Of a stretch of DNA of 64,000 bases, positions 1-7,107 are shown piece by piece; the stretch's first letter is position 1, and every line of letters begins with the position of its first letter. This stretch comes from Lachnospiraceae bacterium. Its GTDB lineage: Bacteria > Bacillota > Clostridia > Lachnospirales > Lachnospiraceae. The translations under genes and the position numbers were made by a program. The notes below the pieces were generated by a model. It was not told where the DNA came from, did not search any database, and saw only the letters and a program-made list of their open reading frames with translations. The stretch covers positions 1-64,000 of the forward strand of contig CAJTHM010000016.1 in NCBI GenBank assembly GCA_910576125.1, in the 5' to 3' direction.

Positions 1-132
1 CCACCGGAAGGAATGACATCCGAGGACATTCGCCGTATGAGCGAGGATGACCTTCTCGATATGGATTATTTCTTAAATGAAGACGACTTATTTGATGACG
101 ATTTCGGAGAAGATGGATTCTATATCTTTTAA
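1..132 (+). CDS. C-terminal tail of an unidentified protein (5' end outside window)
   Basis: Frame 1 is open from the first base to a TAA at 130-132 and gives 43 residues. The tail is very acidic, with runs such as NEDDLFDDDFGED, and ends in GFYIF. I do not recognise the family. It lies just upstream of a truncated oppD in a different frame, so it may belong to the element or rearrangement that removed the front of oppD. That link is inference from position only. Confidence 0.45.
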   Translation, partial: PPEGMTSEDIRRMSEDDLLDMDYFLNEDDLFDDDFGEDGFYIF

Positions 133-240
133 AATTCCGTACCGCCTGTTTTTTATGCCCACATTTATTTTTTGCCAAACATATGTTCACAAAACGTATG
201 TTTCTTTTTGCCACTCCAAAAGACGCAATTTCCTATAAAG
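133..240. other. Noncoding junction between unknown gene and truncated oppD, with LexA-box-like palindrome
   Basis: This stretch joins the stop of the upstream gene to the point where OppD similarity begins (about 241). It holds AAACATATGTTC at 177-188, one base from the Firmicutes SOS box core GAACATATGTTC. With AACGTATGTTT a few bases on, it can form an 11-bp stem with one G-T pair. It could be the end of a mobile element, a terminator, or a chance SOS-like site; the sequence shown does not decide. Confidence 0.4.
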
Positions 241-689
241 TCAAAAAGAAGCGGAATATCTCCGTCCTGTTCATCACCCACGACCTGGGAGTGGTGGCCA
301 ATATGGCGGATAAGGTGGCAGTCATGTACGCCGGCAAGATTGTGGAGTACGGAACGGTGCGGGATATTTTCTATGATCCAAAGCATCCATATACCTGGGC
401 GCTGCTTTCCTCCATGCCCTCGCTGGACACAAAGGATGTCCTGGAGGCGATTCCGGGGACGCCGCCGAATATGATATACCCGCCCAAAGGCGACGCCTTT
501 GCGGACAGGAACAAGTATGCCATGAAGATAGATTTCGAGAAGCAGCCGCCGTTCTTCAAGGTATCCGACACCCATTACGCGGCCACCTGGCTCCTGCATC
601 CGGATGCGCCCAAAATCGGGCTGCCGGAGAACATCCAGAACCGCATCAGGACAATGAAAGAAATGGAGGTGCCGGATTATGAGCAATGA
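183..689 (+). pseudogene. oppD: 5'-truncated oligopeptide ABC transporter ATPase (OppD-like)
   Basis: Only the C-terminal third of an OppD/DppD ATPase remains. From about residue 21 the reading matches the family: ISVLFITHDLGVV (Walker B/H-loop side), then DKVAVMYAGKIVEYG, the HPYTWALLSSMP region and the typical C-terminal tail. Walker A, Q-loop and signature motif are absent. The first 20 codons (183-242) do not resemble OppD and look like junction sequence read in frame. The 3' end overlaps the oppF start by 11 bases, as in an intact opp operon. Without a P-loop it cannot be a working ATPase by itself. An intact copy elsewhere, or an assembly artefact upstream, cannot be excluded. Confidence 0.75.
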
Positions 690-1959
690 GTTCAAGACAA
701 TGGGGAAAAAACATTCCACGGAAAACATACTGGAAGTCCGGCATCTGAAACAGTATTTCGGCAAGCGTGATTTCAAGGCGGTGGACGATATCAGCTTTTC
801 TGTGAAAAAGGGAGAGGTCGTAGGAATAGTGGGGGAATCCGGCTGCGGCAAGACCACCACGGGCCGTTCCATCATCAAGCTTTATAATGCCACATCGGGA
901 GATGTGTATTTCAAGGGCCAGCGCATCGTGGCAGGCACCCGTTCCTACACAGACGCTATCGCTTTGGAGCGCAGGAAGAGCCGTGATACCGTCAACAAGC
1001 TGAAGAAAGCCGGGAAAACGGATGAAATCAGGGCGGAAAAGGAGCGTCTGTCCGCCTTTGTGGAGGAGCAGAAACGACTTATCCAGGAGGCTAAAAATGA
1101 CCACAAGAACTGCATCAGGCTCTATAGAGAGCGTATCCTCCGTGGGATTGCCGAAGCGTATGATGAAAAAGAAAAAGCTGCCGCAGGAAATACTGTCCTT
1201 CTGGAGCAGCTGAAAAAAGAGCGGGCCGAGAAGATAAAGGACGCCGAGAAAGAAAACATCGTCACCAGGATACAGATGATTTTCCAAGACCCAATCGCCT
1301 CCCTGAATCCCCGCATGACGGTACGCGAGATTATCGCAGAGGGACTGACCATTCAGGGAATCAAGGACAAGGACTATATCGATAAAAAGGTTTATGAGAT
1401 GCTGGAAAAGGTAGGCCTTGTGCGGGAGCACGCGGGACGTTACCCCCATGAATTCTCAGGGGGACAAAGGCAGCGTATCGGCATCGCCCGGGCCATCATC
1501 ATGAATCCTGACCTGATCATCGCGGACGAGCCGGTCAGCGCATTGGACGTCTCCATCCAGGCGCAGGTCATCAATCTGCTGAATGAGCTGCGGGAGGAGC
1601 TGGGTCTGACGATTCTGTTCATCGCCCATGACTTGTCCGTTGTAAAGTATTTTTCCGACCGGATTATCGTCATGTATTTTGGTAAAATCGTAGAGATCGC
1701 ACCAGCGGATGAATTGTTCGGGCATCCTCTCCATCCATATACCAAATCCCTGCTCTCGGCCATTCCCCTGCCGGATCCGGAATATGAGAAGAAGCGCAGG
1801 CGGATCACCTATGTGCCGGATCAGGCCCATGACTATTCCCAGGAGGCTCCCGTCCTGCAGGAGGCGGCGCCGGGGCATTTTGTGAGCTGCAATACGGCGG
1901 AGCTGGAAAAGTACCGCAGGAGTCTGGCGGGGACACAGGAAAGGAATCTGAAGAATTAA
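679..1959 (+). CDS. oppF: Oligopeptide/dipeptide ABC transporter ATP-binding protein, OppF type, with coiled-coil insertion
   Basis: This is the cytoplasmic ATPase of a peptide importer. Walker A is GESGCGKTT (about residues 52-60), the Q-loop is in MIFQDPIASLNP (about 200-211), the signature is SGGQRQRIGIARA, then IADEPVSALD and the H-loop FIAHDLSVV. The C-terminal HPYTKSLLSAIPLPDP region is typical of OppF. At 426 aa it is about 100 residues longer than usual: a charged, helical, Lys/Glu-rich segment (about residues 88-192) sits between Walker A and the Q-loop. Residues 8-13 (MGKKHS) are one unit of the dispersed 18-nt repeat. It overlaps the truncated oppD, so its partner ATPase appears lost at this locus. 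Confidence 0.92.
   Translation: MSNEFKTMGKKHSTENILEVRHLKQYFGKRDFKAVDDISFSVKKGEVVGIVGESGCGKTTTGRSIIKLYNATSGDVYFKGQRIVAGTRSYTDAIALERRKSRDTVNKLKKAGKTDEIRAEKERLSAFVEEQKRLIQEAKNDHKNCIRLYRERILRGIAEAYDEKEKAAAGNTVLLEQLKKERAEKIKDAEKENIVTRIQMIFQDPIASLNPRMTVREIIAEGLTIQGIKDKDYIDKKVYEMLEKVGLVREHAGRYPHEFSGGQRQRIGIARAIIMNPDLIIADEPVSALDVSIQAQVINLLNELREELGLTILFIAHDLSVVKYFSDRIIVMYFGKIVEIAPADELFGHPLHPYTKSLLSAIPLPDPEYEKKRRRITYVPDQAHDYSQEAPVLQEAAPGHFVSCNTAELEKYRRSLAGTQERNLKN
700..717 (+). repeat. Dispersed 18-nt repeat unit in oppF N-terminus
   Basis: ATGGGGAAAAAACATTCC matches the repeat consensus ATGGAAGAAAAGCATTCC at 15 of 18 positions, in the sense direction and in frame (MGKKHS). It sits just before the conserved start of the ATPase domain. 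Confidence 0.6.
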
Positions 1960-1962
1960 CAT

Positions 1963-2382
1963 ATGAAAGATAGGAAAATTTTTCTTCGATACGGCATGGC
2001 AATGGCGGCGGCAGCTGCCATTGCCATACTTGTCACTTTGATGGAAACCGATTTCTACGGGCTGGACAAAAAAATGCTTTTCCGCTTCCTGAGCGATGGC
2101 TTTTTTGTGGCGGCTGTATTCTATATCGGCTTCGGGCTGCTCACATGGATTGCCGATGCCGGCAATTTCCATGCTTTCGGCTATCTGGGCTACATGGTAG
2201 TCCGGCTGTTTTCCCCGATGAAGCACCGATTTGAAGAGCGCAAGGACTTTTTTACCTATTATACGGAAAAAAAGACACAGCGCAGAGAGGGAAAAACCTC
2301 GCCAAAGCGGATATTGCTGACAGTGGGGGCTGTCTGTGCTGTTCTGGCAATCGTGTTCGCAGGTATTTTTTACAGGATATAA
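1963..2382 (+). CDS. DUF3899-like membrane protein
   Basis: A 139-aa protein with hydrophobic segments at about residues 10-27, 46-64 and 118-136. The segment GFGLLTWIADAGNFHAFGY followed by a basic/aromatic stretch (RFEERKDFFTYYTEKK) fits the DUF3899 family of small membrane proteins often found near peptide ABC transporters. It starts 4 bases after the oppF stop and probably ends the opp transcript. The function is unknown. Confidence 0.7.
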   Translation: MKDRKIFLRYGMAMAAAAAIAILVTLMETDFYGLDKKMLFRFLSDGFFVAAVFYIGFGLLTWIADAGNFHAFGYLGYMVVRLFSPMKHRFEERKDFFTYYTEKKTQRREGKTSPKRILLTVGAVCAVLAIVFAGIFYRI

Positions 2383-2383
2383 G

Positions 2384-2412
2384 TTGACTTTCTCCCGATA
2401 TAACAGTAAAAT
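2384..2412 (+). promoter_or_regulatory. Sigma-A promoter for degV
   Basis: TTGACT (2384-2389), a 17-base spacer and TAAAAT (2407-2412), about 70 bases upstream of degV and just after the DUF3899 stop. Confidence 0.7.
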
Positions 2413-2485
2413 AATCTTGCCGAAAAAATATCAGTAAGAGCATGCCCTGTTTTTAGAAACTTTCACGGGCGGAATGGGGGAAATT

Positions 2486-3355
2486 ATGTCAAAGATAGCA
2501 ATCGTAACAGACAGTAACAGCGGAATCACACAAGCGGCGGGAAAGGAGACAGGCGTCTATGTGCTGCCCATGCCTTTTATGATTGATGAGGAGACTTTTT
2601 ATGAGGATATCAACCTGACTCAGGAAGAATTCTACCAAAAGCTTGCCTCAGGCGCCAATATCGCCACCAGCCAGCCCTCGCCGGAATCTGTCATGAAACT
2701 GTGGGACACGGTTCTGGAAGAATATGATGAGCTTGTCCATATCCCCATGAGCAGCGGTCTGTCAGGCTCCTGCCAGAGCGCCATGCTTCTGGCAGAAGAT
2801 TATCATGGGCGGGTGCAGGTAGTGAACAACCAGCGGATTTCCGTCACCCAACGGCAGTCCTGTCTGGATGCGAAGCTTCTGGCCGCCAGGGGAAAGAATG
2901 CGAAGGAAATCAAGGAATTCCTGGAGGCGGATAAATTCAACAGCAGCATTTATATCATGCTGGATACACTGTACTATCTGAAGAAAGGCGGACGGATAAC
3001 CCCCGCGGCCGCGGCCATCGGGACGATGCTGCGCTTGAAGCCTGTGCTGCAGATTCAGGGCGAGAAGCTGGACGCTTTCGCAAAGGCCAGGACCACGAAC
3101 CAGGGGAAGAGCATCATGATAAATGCCATCAAGGCCGATATCGAGAAGCGCTTCGGCGGAATGACGGAAGACAATCATATCTGGCTGCAGATTGCCCATA
3201 CGGCGAACCTGGAAGAAGCTAAAGTGTACAAAGAAGAGATATTGAAGCATTTTCCGGGGTATGATATCCATATCGATGCATTATCCTTAAGCGTGGCTTG
3301 TCATATCGGGCCCGGAGCGCTGGCTTTCGCCTGCTGCAGAAAGATTAAAGCCTAA
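2486..3355 (+). CDS. DegV family fatty-acid-binding protein
   Basis: The N-terminus KIAIVTDSNSGITQ, the central IPMSSGLSGSCQSA and YYLKKGGRI, and the C-terminal HIGPGALAFA are the landmarks of the DegV fold. DegV proteins bind a fatty acid and some present it to fatty-acid kinase FakA. The start at 2486 is chosen because GGGGGA lies just before it; an in-frame ATG at 2474 would add MGEI. It is a single-gene unit with its own promoter. Confidence 0.9.
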   Translation: MSKIAIVTDSNSGITQAAGKETGVYVLPMPFMIDEETFYEDINLTQEEFYQKLASGANIATSQPSPESVMKLWDTVLEEYDELVHIPMSSGLSGSCQSAMLLAEDYHGRVQVVNNQRISVTQRQSCLDAKLLAARGKNAKEIKEFLEADKFNSSIYIMLDTLYYLKKGGRITPAAAAIGTMLRLKPVLQIQGEKLDAFAKARTTNQGKSIMINAIKADIEKRFGGMTEDNHIWLQIAHTANLEEAKVYKEEILKHFPGYDIHIDALSLSVACHIGPGALAFACCRKIKA

Positions 3356-3376
3356 AAAAGTTTCGGAAAAATCTAC

Positions 3377-3405
3377 TTGTTTTTTTGAAACATTTCGTTT
3401 ATTAT
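3377..3405 (+). promoter_or_regulatory. Sigma-A promoter for parE
   Basis: TTGTTT (3377-3382), a 17-base spacer and TATTAT (3400-3405), followed by a leader of about 90 bases before parE. Confidence 0.6.
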
Positions 3406-3502
3406 AGAAGAGGAACGTATGTTCTTCCATGTTTTTGTTTTTCATGCAGTTTATCATGGAACGGTTCAGGGCATGGAAGTTTTGGGACAGAGAGGTTTAT
3501 AG

Positions 3503-5425
3503 ATGGCAACTGTAAGTAATTATGACGCCTCCAGCATTACGGTGCTGGAGGGGTTGGAGGCTGTGCGGAAACGGCCGGGAATGTATATCGGCAGCACCTC
3601 CACCAAGGGTCTGAATCATCTGATATATGAGATTGTGGACAATGCCGTGGACGAGCATCTGGCGGGGGTATGCGATACCATCCGGGTGACCCTGGAAGCG
3701 GACGGATCGGCCACGGTGACGGACAATGGACGAGGCATTCCGGTGGGGATGCACGAAAAAGGAATCAGCGCGGAGCGGCTGGTGTTCACCACGCTTCACG
3801 CAGGCGGTAAATTCGATAATTCAGCATACAAAACCAGCGGAGGCCTCCACGGAGTGGGCTCTTCGGTGGTGAATGCCCTTTCCACCAGATTGACCGTGAC
3901 GGTCAAGACGGGCGGCTGTATCTATGAGGATACGTATGAGCGGGGGAACCCGATTACGCCGCTTAAGGACGGGCTGCTCCCGGTGATAGGAAGGACGAGG
4001 GAGTCCGGGACAATCATCAATTTCCTGCCGGATGATACGATTTTCGACAAGACACGGTTCAAGGAGGATGATGTGAAGAGCCGGCTTCATGAGACGGCTT
4101 ATCTGAATCCGAATCTGACGATTATTTTTGAGGATAAGCGCAAGGAAGTGCCGGAGACAGTGACTTTCCATGAACCTGATGGAATCACGGGCTTCGTTAA
4201 GGACATGAACAAGTCCCAGGAGGCGGTTCACGATATTGTCTATTTCAGCGGGGAGAGCGAGGGGATTTCCGTTGAGGTGGCGTTTCAGTATATCAATGAG
4301 TTCCATGAGAATGTACTGGGATTCTGCAACAATATCTACAATTCAGAGGGCGGCACCCATCTGACAGGCTTCAAGACCATGTTCACCAACGTAATCAATA
4401 CCTACGCCAGAGAGCTGGGAATCTTAAAGGAAAAAGATTCCAATTTCACAGGCGCGGATGTGCGCAACGGCATGACGGCAGTGGTGTCCATCAAGCATCC
4501 GGATCCCCGATTTGAGGGGCAGACCAAGACAAAACTGGACAATCAGGACGCGGCCAAGGTGGTGTCCAAGGTGACAGGAGAGGAGATTGTCCATTTCTTC
4601 GACCGGAATCTGGACACGCTGAAGAATATCATTGGCTGTGCGGAGAAAGCCGCGAAAATCCGCAAGTCGGAGGAGCGGGCCAAGACGAACATGCTGACGA
4701 AGCAGAAGTTCTCTTTCGATTCCAACGGAAAGCTTGCCAACTGCGAGTCCAAGACACCGTCCCAGTGCGAGATTTTCATCGTGGAGGGAGATTCCGCGGG
4801 GGGCAGCGCCAAGATGGCCAGGAACCGTATGTTCCAGGCGATACTGCCTATCCGGGGCAAGATTCTGAATGTGGAGAAAGCCAGCATCGACAAGGTATTG
4901 GCCAATGCAGAGATCAAGACCATGATCAATGCTTTCGGCTGCGGGTTTTCGGAAGGATATGGAAATGATTTCGATATCTCGAAGCTGCGTTATGACAAGA
5001 TCATCATCATGGCGGATGCGGACGTGGACGGGGCCCATATCTCGAATCTTTTGCTGACATTGTTCTATCGGTTCATGCCGGAGCTGATATTCGAGGGACA
5101 TGTGTACATCGCCATGCCGCCCCTGTATAAAGCCATGCCCGCAAAAGGCGAAGAGCAGTATCTCTATGACGATAAAGCGTTGGAAAAGTATCGCAAGACC
5201 CACAAAGGGGCTTTCACATTGCAGAGGTACAAAGGACTTGGCGAGATGGACGCGGAGCAGCTCTGGGAGACTACGCTGAACCCGGAGACCAGACGGATGA
5301 AGTTGGTGGAGATCGAGGACGCCAGGATGGCTTCGGAGGTGACGGAGCTTCTGATGGGGACGGAAGTTCCTCCGAGGAAGACTTTTATTTATGAACATGC
5401 TGTGGACGCGGAGCTGGATATTTAG
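3503..5425 (+). CDS. parE: Type IIA topoisomerase subunit B (ParE / GyrB-like)
   Basis: ATPase subunit of a type IIA topoisomerase, 640 aa. GHKL motifs are visible: EIVDNAVDE, VTDNGRGIPVG and SGGLHGVGSSVVNALS. The transducer segment contains QTKTKL. The TOPRIM domain has EGDSAGG and the DADVDGAHI metal site, and the C-terminus has LQRYKGLGEM. It pairs with the A subunit at 7108, but a membrane gene lies between. ParE is preferred over GyrB because the partner lacks a canonical GyrA box; a second gyrase remains possible. Confidence 0.85.
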   Translation: MATVSNYDASSITVLEGLEAVRKRPGMYIGSTSTKGLNHLIYEIVDNAVDEHLAGVCDTIRVTLEADGSATVTDNGRGIPVGMHEKGISAERLVFTTLHAGGKFDNSAYKTSGGLHGVGSSVVNALSTRLTVTVKTGGCIYEDTYERGNPITPLKDGLLPVIGRTRESGTIINFLPDDTIFDKTRFKEDDVKSRLHETAYLNPNLTIIFEDKRKEVPETVTFHEPDGITGFVKDMNKSQEAVHDIVYFSGESEGISVEVAFQYINEFHENVLGFCNNIYNSEGGTHLTGFKTMFTNVINTYARELGILKEKDSNFTGADVRNGMTAVVSIKHPDPRFEGQTKTKLDNQDAAKVVSKVTGEEIVHFFDRNLDTLKNIIGCAEKAAKIRKSEERAKTNMLTKQKFSFDSNGKLANCESKTPSQCEIFIVEGDSAGGSAKMARNRMFQAILPIRGKILNVEKASIDKVLANAEIKTMINAFGCGFSEGYGNDFDISKLRYDKIIIMADADVDGAHISNLLLTLFYRFMPELIFEGHVYIAMPPLYKAMPAKGEEQYLYDDKALEKYRKTHKGAFTLQRYKGLGEMDAEQLWETTLNPETRRMKLVEIEDARMASEVTELLMGTEVPPRKTFIYEHAVDAELDI

Positions 5426-5509
5426 AACTGCAGGCTTGATAATCAGGAACAAGTTCTGGCGGCCTGCAACTATAAATATTTCAAGTCAGAAATCTATGGG
5501 AGTTTATCC

Positions 5510-7033
5510 ATGAAAAAGAACAAGAGAAAATTGTCAATTAAATCTGAAAGTCTGCAAATCAAGATTTTAGCAGGAGGATTGCTTATTTTTCTTGTTGTGA
5601 TTTTGGCTCCGCTCTTCAAGATTAGCCATTACAATTTCAGCGGTGCGGACGATTATGTATTTTCATCGGTTTCGGTTCCTCTATGGCAGGAAAGCCATTC
5701 CATATGGAAAGTTTTTTGTGCACAGGCCCAGTATGCCTATGAGATGTATCATACCTGGCAGGGAACATATTTCAGTGTATGGCTGTTATCCAGTTTATTG
5801 GGCTTCTTTTCGCAAGATGCATATTTTGCAGGAACCTATCTTGCGCTAGGAGGCCTTGTCATCTGTGAGTTTTTTTCTTTTGTAGTGACTCTGCGTAAAG
5901 TGTTCCTTGCGGATTATGGACGTTCTGTGATTATTGCCATAAGCTGTATTTCCATGCAGGTTCTTATGACTACTGTTCCAGTAGAAGCTTATTATTGGTT
6001 CACTGGCGCGATAGTATATACCTTTATTTATGCATTGACCGTACTGCTGGCTGGTTGCTTGGTTGTTTTTTATCATAGCAAATTTTCCCGGCTACAGTTT
6101 GTGCTGATAAATCTCTTGTTTGTGGTCCTGAATCTTGCTATTGGCGGGAGTAATTATATTACGGCTTTGGTGACATTTCTGATTCATCTGTTTACTTGTA
6201 CTTATTTTTTTGTCAGACACCATAAATACCGTTTTGCAGTGCTGGGGCAGTTTGCTTTCTATCTTCTGGTGTTTATCCTGAATGTCGCAGCTCCGGGAAA
6301 CCTAATCCGGCAGAACAGCGCAGGAATGAATCATCAGTCTGCCGTACAGAGCATTTTGCTGTCCTGCAAAGCGGCTGCAGAATATCTGATGACATGTACT
6401 GTTTTGCCATATATCATATTGGGTATCCTGCTGGTTCCGATTATCCTGAAGATAACACAGAAGAAAGACTATAGATATCCTTTCCCTGCGCTAATAAGCC
6501 TTTTATCCTTTGGCTTGTTCGCGGCACAATTTACTCCTACTATTTATGCTTTGGGTATCACGGGGGCCGGAAGAGTTCAAAATTTATATCGTTTCTCGCT
6601 ATTCATTTTTCTGTATGGCAATGAAATTTATTGGATTGGATGGACTCAGAGGAGATGGAAAAATCTCTTGGGCATAAAGTCGGAGACGGAACAAGTGGAA
6701 ACTGCTGCAGGGATGTGTTGGATATTGCCTGCGTGGATGGCTGTGGGCTTGCTTCTGCTTTGCAGTTTATATGTTTGGGGAGGCAATACCGTGACCAGTC
6801 TTAATGCCTGGAAATCTCTGCGCGCCGGAGAAGCACAGCAGTATCATGCGGAATATGAGCAGCGCTGTCAGCTGCTGGAGAATGAGACCAACAGTGAAGT
6901 CGTTCTGCCGCCTTATTCCATAAAGCCGTATCTTCTCTATTTTAACGATATTACAGAGGATTCGTCAGACTGGGTCAATCAGGCGCTTGCTGACTGGTAT
7001 CACAAGGATGCAGTGACGCTGCAAGCAGAATAA
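5510..7033 (+). CDS. Polytopic membrane protein, DUF6056 / glucosyltransferase-like
   Basis: A 507-aa protein with about 11-12 hydrophobic segments, a GADDY motif near the N-terminus (residues about 45-49) and an NVAAPGNLIRQ motif near the middle. This combination is typical of DUF6056-type proteins, which resemble GT-C glycosyltransferases. The substrate is unknown; cell-surface glycan or lipid glycosylation is inference. It is visibly AT-richer than its neighbours and separates parE from parC, which suggests late insertion. A GGGAG site precedes the ATG. Confidence 0.65.
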   Translation: MKKNKRKLSIKSESLQIKILAGGLLIFLVVILAPLFKISHYNFSGADDYVFSSVSVPLWQESHSIWKVFCAQAQYAYEMYHTWQGTYFSVWLLSSLLGFFSQDAYFAGTYLALGGLVICEFFSFVVTLRKVFLADYGRSVIIAISCISMQVLMTTVPVEAYYWFTGAIVYTFIYALTVLLAGCLVVFYHSKFSRLQFVLINLLFVVLNLAIGGSNYITALVTFLIHLFTCTYFFVRHHKYRFAVLGQFAFYLLVFILNVAAPGNLIRQNSAGMNHQSAVQSILLSCKAAAEYLMTCTVLPYIILGILLVPIILKITQKKDYRYPFPALISLLSFGLFAAQFTPTIYALGITGAGRVQNLYRFSLFIFLYGNEIYWIGWTQRRWKNLLGIKSETEQVETAAGMCWILPAWMAVGLLLLCSLYVWGGNTVTSLNAWKSLRAGEAQQYHAEYEQRCQLLENETNSEVVLPPYSIKPYLLYFNDITEDSSDWVNQALADWYHKDAVTLQAE

Positions 7034-7059
7034 TTAAGGAATAGCCATAATCATTTTCT

Positions 7060-7088
7060 TTTACAAACAGAATAATATATGATATAAT
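7060..7088 (+). promoter_or_regulatory. Sigma-A promoter for parC
   Basis: TTTACA (7060-7065), a 17-base spacer and consensus TATAAT (7083-7088), 20 bases upstream of the parC ATG. It gives parC a promoter of its own downstream of the intervening membrane gene. Confidence 0.85.
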
Positions 7089-7107
7089 TTGGGAAGGTTA
7101 AGAATAA

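Noticed and set aside
183..242. First 20 codons of the oppD reading (MFTKRMFLFATP...)
   Set aside because: No resemblance to OppD; these codons arise from junction sequence that happens to be open.
5684..5716. GGAAAGCCATTCCATATGGAAAG in the DUF6056 gene (QESHSIWK)
   Set aside because: Spacing differs from the 18-base unit and only the CATTCCAT core matches; probably chance.
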